In this document: positions 9,499 to 19,195 of the stretch, one piece after another | Layout of the letters: every line of letters starts with the position of its first letter | Numbering within the stretch: the stretch's first letter is position 1 | Source: Chitinophaga sp. S165 | GTDB lineage: Bacteria > Bacteroidota > Bacteroidia > Chitinophagales > Chitinophagaceae | Length of the DNA stretch: 64,000 bases | Reading direction: 5' to 3' | Assembly (NCBI RefSeq): GCF_003182155.1 | Contig: NZ_QGTG01000007.1 | Location: forward strand, 186,001 to 250,000 | Made by a program: the position numbers and the translations under genes | The notes under the pieces: generated by a model | The model's input: the letters and a program-made list of their open reading frames with translations, nothing else | Told to the model about the DNA's origin: nothing | Databases searched by the model: none

Positions 9499-10815
9499 AT
9501 GTTTTCTTATCCTGTTAGAATTGCTCTGATAGCCGCATTAGGCGGTTTCCTGTTTGGTTTTGAAACAATTGTTATATCCGGCGCTGAAAAGACGCTCATG
9601 AAGCTATGGGAGCTCAGCCCTTTCTGGCTTGGGTTTACGGTGGCTTCCAGTTTATTGGGAACTGTACTTGGTTCTCTGGTAGTGGGTGTTCCTGCACGTA
9701 TCTATGGCCGTAAGAAAGTGTTGCAGGCCATTGCGATCCTGTACGTCCTTTCGGCCATTGGTTGCGCCTCCGTATCTGCGTGGTTATTGTTCATATTGTT
9801 CCGTTTTATGTCGGGTATTGCCGTTGGTGCCTCTTCGGTAGTAGGGCCTATGTATATTTCAGAGATCTCTCCGGCACAGTTGCGCGGCCGGTTGGCAGGA
9901 TCTTTCCAGCTGAATATCGTAGGCGGGATATGTGTTGCTTACCTGACAAACTTCCTGTTTGTAGGTATGGGAGATGAAGCCTGGCGCTGGATGTTGGGTA
10001 TTATGGTCGTGCCGGCGGGTTTGTTCTGGATATTACTGAGAATTATTCCTGAAAGTCCACGCTGGCTCATACTTAATAACCGGGAGGCCGAAGCGGTGCC
10101 TATTATGCAGCGTTTACAGGAAGTGGATATCCCCGGGGCTATAACGGCTATCCGGGAATCGGTTAAAACACACCAGGAGAACCTCTTTCAGGCCCGGTAT
10201 GCTAAACCGATCCTTTATGCTGTATTGCTGGCGATGTTCAATCAGCTGTCTGGTATTAATGCCATTCTGTATTATGCGCCCCGTATATTCGAAATGGCGG
10301 GATTCAGCAAGGAGGACGCCTACCTGCAGCCGGTTTATATCGGCGCGGCCAATCTGGTGTTCACCCTACTGGCGATGACGGTTATTGATAAATTTGGCCG
10401 GAAGACCTTATTGCTGATCGGTTCCCTGGGGATGATCCTGTTCCTGGGCCTGACTGCTTACGCCTTCAGAGATCCTGCTCATCTTGGCGGTAATGTGCTG
10501 ATCTACCTGATCGGGTATATAGCCTTCTTTGCTTTCTCCCAGGGAGCTGTGATCTGGGTATTTATTTCCGAGATCTTCCCTAATTCTGTAAGATCGCAGG
10601 GCGGAGCGCTGGGTAGTTTCACCCATTGGATCATGGCGGCCATTATTTCCTGGACTTTCCCGATCATTGTGTCGGGCAGTGAGATGGGCGGCTATTATTC
10701 CTTTGTGTTCTATAGCGGTATGATGTTGTTGCAGTTGCTGTTCATCTGGAAGGTGATGCCGGAAACCAAAGGCCGGTCACTGGAAGAGATCCAGAAGGAA
10801 CTGGGGATAGAGTAA
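9499..10815 (+). CDS. sugar-porter family MFS transporter
   Basis: The 438-residue, 12-helix inner-membrane protein carries sugar-porter signatures: the N-terminal GGFLFGFETIVISGA segment, the RIYGRKK loop between helices 2 and 3 (about residue 68), PESPRWLI after helix 6 (about 183), the helix-7 QLSGINAILYYAP motif that contacts sugar in XylE/GLUT proteins, DKFGRKTLL after helix 8, and the ending PETKGRSLEEIQKEL. It should be a proton-coupled monosaccharide importer. The specificity is not readable; with GH39 and GH95 upstream, pentose or fucose-like sugars are reasonable guesses. It is separated from the aldo/keto reductase by a terminator, so it probably has its own promoter in 9344-9498. 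Confidence 0.93.
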   Translation: MFSYPVRIALIAALGGFLFGFETIVISGAEKTLMKLWELSPFWLGFTVASSLLGTVLGSLVVGVPARIYGRKKVLQAIAILYVLSAIGCASVSAWLLFILFRFMSGIAVGASSVVGPMYISEISPAQLRGRLAGSFQLNIVGGICVAYLTNFLFVGMGDEAWRWMLGIMVVPAGLFWILLRIIPESPRWLILNNREAEAVPIMQRLQEVDIPGAITAIRESVKTHQENLFQARYAKPILYAVLLAMFNQLSGINAILYYAPRIFEMAGFSKEDAYLQPVYIGAANLVFTLLAMTVIDKFGRKTLLLIGSLGMILFLGLTAYAFRDPAHLGGNVLIYLIGYIAFFAFSQGAVIWVFISEIFPNSVRSQGGALGSFTHWIMAAIISWTFPIIVSGSEMGGYYSFVFYSGMMLLQLLFIWKVMPETKGRSLEEIQKELGIE

Positions 10816-10846
10816 CGCAGGCTGCAGTTCCCATATCAATTTGATC

Positions 10847-10890
10847 TGATCTATATCCTACGGCGTAGTAGGCCAGTAGGATATAGGTCA
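10847..10890. terminator. long bidirectional hairpin after MFS gene
   Basis: Positions 10847-10861 (ending ...ATATCCTAC) pair with 10876-10890 (starting GTAGGATAT...) in a 15-bp stem with a single G-T pair; the 14-base loop can form an extra GGC/GCC pair. There is no T tract on either side, so it may stabilise mRNA ends rather than terminate. Confidence 0.5.
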
Positions 10891-11009
10891 AATGCTATCC
10901 CGGAAGTTTTTCATATACTGTTTTGACCGATTATCCAGCGGGTGCAGTCCGACTTCGTATTTATTTACTATTTTTAGTGATACTCGAAAAAAATCAAACC
11001 AAACCAAGC

Positions 11010-12143
11010 ATGAACAGATTATTAGCAGCCTTAACCTTACTGCTGTCCCCAGGTGTTTTGTTAGCTCAGAAAGGGGATTTCGTACTGAAAGGTAAGATTG
11101 GCAACTGGAACGCTCCAGTGAAGGCACACCTCGTTTACCGTCAGGCAGGCGTAGATGTAAAGGACTCTGCCGTATTAAAAGACGGTGCATTTGAATTTAA
11201 GGGCACGATAGATGGGCCTTCCCAGGCTATGATGGTATTGAAGCATGCCACACCATCGCCAGACCCGAGACAGCGTGATATGATCATCTTCTACGTTGAA
11301 AAAGGAACTATCACCCTGACCAGCCCGGACTCTCTGCAGAAAGTTACTTTTGCGGGTTCACCGGTAAATGCTGATAACCAACGTTTACAGGAAGCGCTTA
11401 AGCCGGTAGGTACACTTTATGGACAGCTGAATGCGGAATATATGGCTGCTGACGACGAGAAACGCGGCTCCGTTGAGTTCCGTCAGTACCTGGACCAGAA
11501 GGTGGAAGAACTCCGTAAGCAGGAGAAGGCTATTTATGCAGACTTTGTGAAGAACAATCCCAAATCTATTATCAGCCTTGATGCATTACAGCAATATTCA
11601 GGAGGTATGCCCGACGATATCGGACAGATAGAAACCATGTTCAACAGTCTGGACGCCAGCGTGCAAAAGAGCAAGAACGGGGCGGAATATGCGAAACTGC
11701 TGACCAGCTGGAAGAGCACTGCTGTTGGAGCAGAAGCCCCGCTGTTCACTCAAAATGATACCCTGGGTAAACCAGTGAACCTGAAAGACTTCCGTGGTAA
11801 ATATGTATTGGTTGACTTTTGGGCTTCCTGGTGTGGTCCCTGCCGTGCAGAGAACCCGCATGTAGTTGCAGCGTATAACAACCACAAAGACAAGCAGTTC
11901 ACCATTCTCAGCGTGTCGTTAGACCAGCCGACCGGTCGTGACGCCTGGCTGAAGGCGATCCATAAGGATAACCTCACCTGGACGCACGTATCCGATCTGA
12001 AATTCTGGGACAATGCCGTGGCTAAGATGTACGGTGTAAGATCAGTGCCTCAGAACTTCCTGCTTGACCCGCAGGGTAAGATCGTGGCTAAAAACCTGAG
12101 AGGAGAGGAGCTGGATAAACGTTTGAGTGAAATACTGAAATAG
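11010..12143 (+). CDS. TlpA-like thioredoxin-fold protein with DUF4369 domain
   Basis: This periplasmic disulfide reductase-like protein has a Sec signal (MNRLLAALTLLLSPGVLLAQ), an N-terminal DUF4369-like beta domain (FVLKGKIGNWNAPVKAHLVY to about residue 120), a helical linker (about 125-215) and a C-terminal AhpC/TSA-Redoxin domain with the WASWCGPCRAENPHV active site near residue 272 and cis-Pro segment VRSVPQNFLLDPQG. Proteins of this layout are abundant in Bacteroidota and reduce cysteines of secreted proteins or support cytochrome maturation. The frame opens at 10923 with a TTG; ATG 11010 gives a proper signal peptide and is preferred. No partner gene is obvious. Confidence 0.92.
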   Translation: MNRLLAALTLLLSPGVLLAQKGDFVLKGKIGNWNAPVKAHLVYRQAGVDVKDSAVLKDGAFEFKGTIDGPSQAMMVLKHATPSPDPRQRDMIIFYVEKGTITLTSPDSLQKVTFAGSPVNADNQRLQEALKPVGTLYGQLNAEYMAADDEKRGSVEFRQYLDQKVEELRKQEKAIYADFVKNNPKSIISLDALQQYSGGMPDDIGQIETMFNSLDASVQKSKNGAEYAKLLTSWKSTAVGAEAPLFTQNDTLGKPVNLKDFRGKYVLVDFWASWCGPCRAENPHVVAAYNNHKDKQFTILSVSLDQPTGRDAWLKAIHKDNLTWTHVSDLKFWDNAVAKMYGVRSVPQNFLLDPQGKIVAKNLRGEELDKRLSEILK

Positions 12144-12320
12144 TTCCGGGATATTTATTTAAGATATAGTCCATAGAGATCGAAATTGTTGAGTAGTTAT
12201 TAGCAGATCAATGATTAACTTGGTAAGCTAAGAAACCGGCAACAGGAACGGTGCGCTATGGGCTATTTCATTTTAACAGGCTTGTGAAGCGCGCCACTGA
12301 AGCGCTTAAAATAACCCGAA

Positions 12321-12650
12321 ATGGACCTATTTATAGAAGACGAACATATTCAGTGGGAAACGCCCGATGTGGGCATCCGACGGAAGATAATGGCGTATAA
12401 TGAGCAATTGATGCTGGTAAAAGTGGAGTTTCAGCAGGGAGCGGTAGGAGCGTTGCATGAGCACTACCACTCACAGATCTCCCATGTAGAAAGTGGTGTT
12501 TTTGAGATCACCATTGACGGCGTGAAGAAGACCCTGAAAGCAGGGGACGCCTATTATATCCCGCCTCACGTGGTACATGGGGCATTGTGCCTGGAACCTG
12601 GCGTGCTGATAGACGTTTTCAGCCCGCACCGGGAAGATTTTATTAAGTAA
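12321..12650 (+). CDS. small cupin protein, KdgF-like
   Basis: A single-domain cupin of 109 residues. The metal-binding motif 1 is visible as GALHEHYHSQISHVESGVFE (His residues near 45-55) and motif 2 as GDAYYIPPHVVHGALC. The layout resembles KdgF, which linearises unsaturated uronates from pectin or alginate breakdown, but many uncharacterised cupins look alike. Sits alone between the TlpA-like gene and ferritin, with its own 177-base upstream region, which contains a direct repeat GAAGCGC. Confidence 0.8.
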   Translation: MDLFIEDEHIQWETPDVGIRRKIMAYNEQLMLVKVEFQQGAVGALHEHYHSQISHVESGVFEITIDGVKKTLKAGDAYYIPPHVVHGALCLEPGVLIDVFSPHREDFIK

Positions 12651-12749
12651 GGCAGTGGTTTTCAATACTAATTGAGCGTGAGATTTCAGCGGGCTCAGGA
12701 AATTTAGTACATTTAGCTTGTTCAATTTTTCACCCTAAAAGCGAATAAT

Positions 12750-13247
12750 ATGTTGTCACAAAGAATGCAGGAAGCCCTGAACCGGCAGGTGGTAATGGAA
12801 GCGCAGTCTTCCCAGGCTTACCTGGCAATGGGCAGTTGGGCGGATATCCAGCCCGGTCTGAAAGGCGTAACAAAGTTTTTCTTCAAGCACAGCGACGAGG
12901 AGCGTTTCCACATGCTGAAGCTGATCCATTATATTAACGAAAGAGGAGGTTTTGCGGTAGTTCCTGCATTGGCACAACCGGTCCTGACTTTTGTGTCTCT
13001 GAAAAAAGCTTTCGAGGAGCTTTTCGCGCACGAGGTAAAAGTGAGTGAAGGGATTAATGAGCTGGTGGACATCGCCCTGCAGGAAAAGGATTATGCGACC
13101 CATAATTTCCTGCAATGGTATGTAAATGAGCAGATTGAAGAGGAGCGCCTGGCCAGAGAGTGTAATGACAAGCTCGAGCTGATAGGCGATGATAAGAGCG
13201 GTTTGTACCTGTTTGACCGCGATATCATGACTATGGATCAGGAATAG
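12750..13247 (+). CDS. ftnA: ferritin, iron storage protein
   Basis: The 165-residue protein is a non-haem bacterial ferritin that oxidises and stores iron in a 24-mer cytoplasmic shell. Four-helix-bundle ferroxidase residues are in place: Glu in VVMEAQSSQAYLAM (helix A), Glu/His in SDEERFHMLKLIHY (helix B) and Glu in WYVNEQIEEE (helix D). Length and the C-terminal extension after helix D fit FtnA rather than bacterioferritin or Dps (no haem Met or Dps N terminus seen). Monocistronic, followed by a strong terminator. Confidence 0.95.
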   Translation: MLSQRMQEALNRQVVMEAQSSQAYLAMGSWADIQPGLKGVTKFFFKHSDEERFHMLKLIHYINERGGFAVVPALAQPVLTFVSLKKAFEELFAHEVKVSEGINELVDIALQEKDYATHNFLQWYVNEQIEEERLARECNDKLELIGDDKSGLYLFDRDIMTMDQE

Positions 13248-13267
13248 ATTGATTTACAGATATTTAT

Positions 13268-13297
13268 AAGCCCGGCCTGCGTAAGCAGACCGGGCTT
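13268..13297 (+). terminator. intrinsic terminator after ferritin
   Basis: AAGCCCGG / CCGGGCTT close an inner CTGC-GTAA-GCAG hairpin with a GTAA loop; the stem is followed by CTTATTT. Confidence 0.85.
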
Positions 13298-13440
13298 CTT
13301 ATTTGCACCAAAACAGGATGTGTTTTCCTAATGTATTGGAGTTAATATATATTATAAATAATTAATTCAGAAAGTTTTATTATTTTTATTTGCCATATAG
13401 TTTTACTACATTGCCGTCTGAAATATAATGAAAAGTTAGA

Positions 13441-14082
13441 ATGCAAAAGGAGGTTAATATAAATGATCTATGGGAGCGCATCACGGTTGACAGCGATCCA
13501 AAATCATTTGAGGTTTTTTTCCATGAATTAAACCCCAGGCTCGTGAAGTTTTGCACTATGTACGTTCATTATCAACAAGTTGCGGAAGAGATAGTTTCCG
13601 ACGTATTTGTTAAATGCTGGATGGACAGAGCTAAAATGAAGGACGTTCTCAAGCCTGAGACATATCTTTTTATTGCCGTAAAGAACCACGCATTAAACTA
13701 CAACAAGCGTTTTTCCAGTCTCCAACTGGTAAATATAGACGACCACGAGGGAGGTACGCAGTTGGTCAATACAGCTTCCCCGGAGATGGAGTTAGAGAAG
13801 AAAGAGTTGTTTTTCAGGATGGACCAGGCTATTTCTTCCCTGCCTCGCCAGTGTAGCATTATATTCCGGCTGGTGAAGGAGAGCGGGATGAAATACAAGG
13901 AAGTAGCAGAGATCCTGAATATATCCCCCCGCACGGTGCATACCCAGATGTTACGTGCTATGAAGAAGATGACGGTAGCGATGGAGCCTTATCTTAAAAA
14001 GGCAAATAAACAAGCTTCAGATAATATCACAGATACTATAATAACAACATTGCTGATAATATCAATATTTATGGGTAATTAA
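13441..14082 (+). CDS. ECF RNA polymerase sigma factor with hydrophobic C-terminal tail
   Basis: A sigma-70 family ECF factor (213 aa) of the Bacteroidota SusC/FecR-linked type. Region 2 is seen at FEVFFHELNPRLVKFCTMYV...QVAEEIVSDVFVKCW (about residues 24-60) and region 4 at AISSLPRQCSIIFRLVKESG...YKEVAEILNISPRTVHTQM (about 120-170). After region 4 the protein ends in a hydrophobic stretch ITDTIITTLLIISIFMGN, which may tether it to the membrane near its anti-sigma factor. The FecR gene follows 96 bases after the stop (preferred start), and STN-containing SusC next, the usual order of sigma/anti-sigma/transducer systems that sense a glycan at the outer membrane. Confidence 0.93.
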   Translation: MQKEVNINDLWERITVDSDPKSFEVFFHELNPRLVKFCTMYVHYQQVAEEIVSDVFVKCWMDRAKMKDVLKPETYLFIAVKNHALNYNKRFSSLQLVNIDDHEGGTQLVNTASPEMELEKKELFFRMDQAISSLPRQCSIIFRLVKESGMKYKEVAEILNISPRTVHTQMLRAMKKMTVAMEPYLKKANKQASDNITDTIITTLLIISIFMGN

Positions 14083-14178
14083 CCCTTCAATATATATATG
14101 TTAAAAAAAATTTTAAACCTTGTACGCATATTAGGTATTAAATGTTGTCTTATATACAAAGGGTTATTCCATCGGACA

Positions 14179-15228
14179 ATGAGCGAACGTTTTTTTGAAA
14201 TTGTTATAAAGGACCTGGCTGGTGATTCAACACCAGAAGAAGGCCAGGAACTGCAACATATCATGAGTGAGGATACTGTCTTCGCCAGACAGTATGAGCT
14301 GTTCCGCATGTACTGGGCCCAGAATCATCATGATCATATTGACAGCAGAAGACTTTTTTCTAATGTGCAAACGCGTATCAGTGAATTGGAGAAAGAAGCC
14401 GGTACGCAGGTCATCGAGCCATTGATGACGCCTGTACGCGGAAAAGGCCGCCTGGTATGGATGTCTGGTGTTGCTGCAGCAGTAGCGCTCCTGATCACCG
14501 GCGGTGTGTATCTATACACCTCACTGCATGAGCCGCTTGTGGCCAAGTATACCTCTAAAGGGGAGAAATCCACCTTTATGATGGAAGACGGCACAAGGGT
14601 AACATTGAATGCGGACAGTAAGCTGGAATATGCAGCTAACTTCCCGGAGGAAAGCCGGGAGGTATATCTGACCGGTGAGGCATTCTTTGATGTGCACAGT
14701 GATGCACAGAAGCCTTTCATCATCCATACTAATAAAATGGATATTAAGGTGTTGGGAACAGCATTCAACGTAAAATCCTATCCAAACGAAACGTCAACAG
14801 AAGCAACGCTGCTAAAAGGGGCAATAGAAGTAACGGTAGCAGACAATCCTTCTGAGAAGATAGTACTGAAACCATCCCAGAAACTGGTCGTAAACAACTA
14901 TGACTCTACGAAAAAGAAGTCAGTATCCCTGAAAAATGTCGTACCGGCATTAACCACACTGACTTACTTCCAGCAAAAGGATACCGTGATCATGGAAACT
15001 TCCTGGTTACAGAATAAACTGGTTTTCCAGGATGAATCCTTTGAAACGCTGGCAAAAAGAATGGAACGCTGGTATAATATCAGTATCCGGTTTAACAAAA
15101 GCGGTATGAAGCAGTTAAGATTTACCGGCATCCTGGAGGGGGAAACGGTGGCGGAAGCATTTAGCGCACTACACCTGACGGAAGATTTCAGTTACAGAAT
15201 AGAAGATTCGACGATAGTAATATATTGA
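14179..15228 (+). CDS. FecR-like anti-sigma factor
   Basis: This inner-membrane anti-sigma factor (349 aa) has a cytoplasmic N-terminal domain (MSERFFEIVIKDLAGDSTPE...), one TM helix (VWMSGVAAAVALLITGGVYL, about residues 92-114), a periplasmic FecR domain (TSKGEKSTFMMEDGTRVTLN...LTGEAFFDV...KPFIIHTNKMDIKVLGTAFN) and a C-terminal DUF4974-like domain (LVFQDESFETLAKRMERWYN). It should hold the upstream sigma factor inactive until SusC signals through its STN domain. The frame extends to 14098, but that adds 27 residues not typical of the family; ATG 14179 is preferred. Confidence 0.92.
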   Translation: MSERFFEIVIKDLAGDSTPEEGQELQHIMSEDTVFARQYELFRMYWAQNHHDHIDSRRLFSNVQTRISELEKEAGTQVIEPLMTPVRGKGRLVWMSGVAAAVALLITGGVYLYTSLHEPLVAKYTSKGEKSTFMMEDGTRVTLNADSKLEYAANFPEESREVYLTGEAFFDVHSDAQKPFIIHTNKMDIKVLGTAFNVKSYPNETSTEATLLKGAIEVTVADNPSEKIVLKPSQKLVVNNYDSTKKKSVSLKNVVPALTTLTYFQQKDTVIMETSWLQNKLVFQDESFETLAKRMERWYNISIRFNKSGMKQLRFTGILEGETVAEAFSALHLTEDFSYRIEDSTIVIY

Positions 15229-15540
15229 TCAGGAAGACCTGGAAAAAGAGAAAACGATTTAAGAATTATCCTTTCAAACATTGGAAGGTGAGATGAGAAC
15301 CCTATGCAGCCGATACCTATGTCTATGATTACACCTATGTATTCGCTCGTTCATTTCACCAGAAACAAAGTATTAACGCCTAAAATTTTGTGTATGGGAA
15401 AAGAGATCGACAACTATTAGATAAAGCAGGGACCTTTTTTAAATGGTACCTGCTGTCAACGAAACTTATATCCTTAAATGAATGGTTTTTTGAACAATCC
15501 TGACATTTGAAAGACTTTAATCACCCTTAACATCTAAGTT
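15229..15540 (+). promoter_or_regulatory. 312-base leader of the STN-type SusC gene, with CCTATG direct repeats
   Basis: No gene is visible here. CCTATG occurs three times at 15301, 15316 and 15334 (spacings 15 and 18). This is where the promoter served by the linked ECF sigma factor is expected, but its -35/-10 sequence is not known to me, so no box is assigned. Confidence 0.3.
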
Positions 15541-18500
15541 ATGACTTTTATCCTACGCCCCAGGGGCGTAAAGATCCCTTACGGGCTTTTAAAGCCAATG
15601 CTACTTATGAATCTGGTCTTGGGACTAATACTTACTATGAGTGTTAGCGCAAGCGCCCGTGCAACCAAACTCACTCTTAACCTCCGTGACGTTGAATTTA
15701 AAAAGGTACTGACTGTAATTGAAAGTCAGAGCGATTACCGCTTTATGTTCAGCAACAGGAACATACCGAGCGACAGTAAAGTAGACATTAATGTAAAAGA
15801 CGCACAGATCACTACAGTAATGGATCTGATTTTGAACAACTCTGGTTATACATACCAGGAACTGTCCAACAATCTGATCGTTATCATGCCGGAAGGCGCT
15901 CAGCTGAAAGCTATCAAAGTTACCGGTAAGGTATTGGACCAGACTGGTGAGGCTTTGATCGGAGCTTCTGTAAAGATCAAGGGAACTTCTGATGGGGTAG
16001 CGACGGATGAAAATGGTGCGTTCACCATTAGCGTTCCGGACGATGCAGTATTATTAGTGTCTTATGTAGGTTTTAAAACACAGGAAATTCCTGTGAATGG
16101 TAAGACCGCCATCACTATCACTCTGCAACCAAATGAAAAAATGATGAATGAAGTGGTAGTAACTGCACTGGGTATCAAGAGAGAGCAAAAGGCTCTCGGG
16201 TACGCAGTAAGTACTATCACTTCTGAACAGATCACTGCTTCTGGCGCCACCAACTTTGCCTCTGCCTTGTATGGTAAGGCTGCCGGTGTAAAGATCACTA
16301 CCGCTCCAGGTGGTGCTACCAGTGCGGTGAATATACAGATCCGTGGTGTGAACTCCCTCAACTACAATACGCAACCGCTGTATGTAGTAGACGGTGTGCA
16401 GATCAGGAATAACAACGAAAAAGGTGCAGCAGGTACAAACAACACTGACTACTGGGCAGATCAACGTATCCGTGGTAACGGTATCCTGGATATCAACCCG
16501 GCCGACATCGAAAGTCTGACAGTATTGAAAGGTGCGAGTGCTACTGCGCTGTATGGTTCTGACGCAGCGAGCGGTGTTGTGGTAATTACTACCAAGAAAG
16601 GTATGAAAGGAAGAGGCTTAGGCGTTGACGTGAACTATTCACATACCGCAGAGAGAATTGCTTTTGCTCCTCAATACCAGAATATATATGGACCTGGTAA
16701 CGATGCTGCAGTTAACATCAGCCAGGGCGCGAGAGCAGATGGATGGGTAGATGTAGGAACCGACGGAACGGTCAGACCGCTTTTCAGGGCTTACTCCCAG
16801 TTTGGTCCGAAAATGGAGGGACAGATGGTTCCCTGGTGGGATGGTACTATGCATCCCTATTCACCCCAACCCGATAACTATAAGCAACTCTTTCAGAAGG
16901 GATACAATTCAAATTTGAATGTATCCCTTTCGAACATGACAGAAAAAGCAAATTACCGCTTCTCTTATACCCGTAATGATTACAAAGGTATCCAGATCGG
17001 CGGTGACCAGCAGCGTAATACTTTCAACCTGAACAGTACTATCAAGCTGCATAACAAAATAAGCCTGGATGTTGTGGGTGGTTATGTAAATACAAAGATC
17101 ACCAACAGGCCTATGCAGATGGCACGTATATTCAATGCGTTCGACGGGTTCTTCTCCCGTGCAGAAGATATGAGTGTGATCTTTGACAAGTACAAAACTT
17201 CAAAAGGGTACAAGTGGGTCCCCTTCGACAGGGTGAATGAAAACCCCGAAGAAGCACTCAAGTATCAGATCCGTCCTTTTGAGTTGCTTGATTTCCTGTG
17301 GAGACAGTTACGTAACCAGGAGGTAGAAAAGCAGGACCGTTTACTTTCCAGTGTAACGTTGAATGTTGAACTTGCAAAAGGGCTGAAGTTCCGTACCAGG
17401 ATAGGTAATGACTTCACTAGCTTGAATACTGAAAGCAAACAATACAACGAAAAACCAATTGCGTTTAACGCAGCAAGTGGAAGTACCGGTGCTTACATCG
17501 TATCTAAGGGCCGCTATGCGGTTACCTATACTGACCAGTTACTGACATATGCAAAAGATGAAGATTCCAGGAAGTTTGGTTATTCATTCAGCGCAGGTTT
17601 ACAGACACGTAAAGAAAGCTACAGTGATCAGAGCTCGGGCACGAACGGTGGTCTGGTAACTGCAAACTGGTTTAGTATCAATAACTCATATAATATTCAG
17701 ACCACATCTGAGCGCCGCAGCGGTGTATTTAAATATGCATATCTCGGTATCATGAACCTGAGTTATATGAACTATTTGTTCCTGGAAGGTACTGCCCGTC
17801 AGGAATATTCCTCAACATTGCCTCACCAGAATAACAGTTATTTCTATCCTTCAGTAAACACGAGCTTCATCTTTACTGAAGCTTTCCGCCTGCCGACATT
17901 CCTTTCTTATGGTAAGGTGAGAGCTTCATATGGTCTGGTAGGTAATGCGCCTCCTGCATTCGAATCTAACGTGACTTATACTCAGAAACCAGTTTCGGTA
18001 GGTACAAAATCGATTCCGGTACTTGTTGCACAGGATAATTACGGTAATGAGAGCCTGAAGTCAGAGCGCAAAAAAGAAATGGAGATCGGTACCGAGTTGA
18101 AAGTAATGTCAAACCGTTTAGGTCTGGACATCTCTTATTATAACAGTAGGGTAACTGACCTGTTGATGCGTTTGAACGTTGCTGCAAGTAACGGTGCGCT
18201 GACGAGGATCACTAACGTGGGAGAATTGCATAGCCATGGTCTTGAAGTTGCAATAAACGCGAATCCGGTAAACAGAAAGATCAAGTGGAATACACGTCTG
18301 AACTTCGCTATGAACTCCTCTACTGTTGAGTCACTGGCGCCAGGTGTAAATCAGATCGTGATGCTCAATGCTTCTCAGAACGCGTTGAGAGTGGTTGCTG
18401 AAGTTGGACAGCCTATCGGTAATATCTATATGTATCCACGTGCTGTTGACGCTAAAGGTAACTTCATCATTGGTGACAATGGTTTATACCAGATCGATGT

Positions 18501-19161
18501 TAACAAACTGGAAAAAGTAGGTAACCTGTTACCGAAGGTCGTGGGTGGTTTTGCGAATACAATTAATTATCACAATCTGTCGCTGGACTTTATGATCGAC
18601 TACCGTTTTGGTGGAAAGATCGTATCAACGCCACTGAAATTCCAGACAGCGGGTGGTATGTTCACTAACACATTGGAGTATCGTGATGAAGAGCATGGAG
18701 GTATTCCTTACTACATAAACGCTGCTAATGAGAAAGTAGAATTACCAAGCCATAACTCTGTCCCTCCTGTTGGAAAGGCTTATCATGACGGTGTAAGACT
18801 GGAAGGCGTAACGAAAGATGGTTCCCCTAATACCAAAATAGTTGAAGCGGCTTATTACTACCGTAACACATTTACTGATGGTGCTACAACATGGAATGCG
18901 CCTGCGGTACAGAAGAACGATTATGCAAAATTGCGTGAACTTGTACTCGGCTATAACATTTCAAAAGCGACAGCGGCGAAATTGCACTTCCAGAGTTTGC
19001 GTCTTTCCCTGATCGGAAGAAACCTGCTGTATGTGTACAGAACCATGAAGAACCTTGATCCGGAAGCTCCAATGGGTAGCAGCTGGTTAAAACAGGGTAT
19101 CGATGAAGGTTCATCAGGTGCGACCCGCAGCTACGGATTCAGTCTAAATGCAAGCTTCTAA
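15541..19161 (+). CDS. SusC/RagA-type TonB-dependent transporter with STN signalling domain
   Basis: A 1206-residue outer-membrane glycan importer. After an N-terminal hydrophobic export segment (about residues 18-40) there is an STN/secretin domain (ATKLTLNLRDVEFKKVLTVI to LIVIMPEG, about 42-115), a carboxypeptidase-regulatory-like beta domain (KVTGKVLDQTGEALIGASVK, about 125-195), a TonB-box-like region NEVVVTALGIKREQKALGYA, the plug (LYVVDGVQIRNN, LTVLKGASATALYGSDAASG) and a 22-strand barrel ending GFSLNASF. The STN domain is the element that touches FecR, so this transporter is the sensor for the sigma/anti-sigma pair directly upstream. SusD-like lipoprotein follows 34 bases later. Substrate unknown. 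Confidence 0.95.
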   Translation: MTFILRPRGVKIPYGLLKPMLLMNLVLGLILTMSVSASARATKLTLNLRDVEFKKVLTVIESQSDYRFMFSNRNIPSDSKVDINVKDAQITTVMDLILNNSGYTYQELSNNLIVIMPEGAQLKAIKVTGKVLDQTGEALIGASVKIKGTSDGVATDENGAFTISVPDDAVLLVSYVGFKTQEIPVNGKTAITITLQPNEKMMNEVVVTALGIKREQKALGYAVSTITSEQITASGATNFASALYGKAAGVKITTAPGGATSAVNIQIRGVNSLNYNTQPLYVVDGVQIRNNNEKGAAGTNNTDYWADQRIRGNGILDINPADIESLTVLKGASATALYGSDAASGVVVITTKKGMKGRGLGVDVNYSHTAERIAFAPQYQNIYGPGNDAAVNISQGARADGWVDVGTDGTVRPLFRAYSQFGPKMEGQMVPWWDGTMHPYSPQPDNYKQLFQKGYNSNLNVSLSNMTEKANYRFSYTRNDYKGIQIGGDQQRNTFNLNSTIKLHNKISLDVVGGYVNTKITNRPMQMARIFNAFDGFFSRAEDMSVIFDKYKTSKGYKWVPFDRVNENPEEALKYQIRPFELLDFLWRQLRNQEVEKQDRLLSSVTLNVELAKGLKFRTRIGNDFTSLNTESKQYNEKPIAFNAASGSTGAYIVSKGRYAVTYTDQLLTYAKDEDSRKFGYSFSAGLQTRKESYSDQSSGTNGGLVTANWFSINNSYNIQTTSERRSGVFKYAYLGIMNLSYMNYLFLEGTARQEYSSTLPHQNNSYFYPSVNTSFIFTEAFRLPTFLSYGKVRASYGLVGNAPPAFESNVTYTQKPVSVGTKSIPVLVAQDNYGNESLKSERKKEMEIGTELKVMSNRLGLDISYYNSRVTDLLMRLNVAASNGALTRITNVGELHSHGLEVAINANPVNRKIKWNTRLNFAMNSSTVESLAPGVNQIVMLNASQNALRVVAEVGQPIGNIYMYPRAVDAKGNFIIGDNGLYQIDVNKLEKVGNLLPKVVGGFANTINYHNLSLDFMIDYRFGGKIVSTPLKFQTAGGMFTNTLEYRDEEHGGIPYYINAANEKVELPSHNSVPPVGKAYHDGVRLEGVTKDGSPNTKIVEAAYYYRNTFTDGATTWNAPAVQKNDYAKLRELVLGYNISKATAAKLHFQSLRLSLIGRNLLYVYRTMKNLDPEAPMGSSWLKQGIDEGSSGATRSYGFSLNASF

Positions 19162-19195
19162 TCTTAAATGTGACTTGTTACAAACAGTTCTAAGT

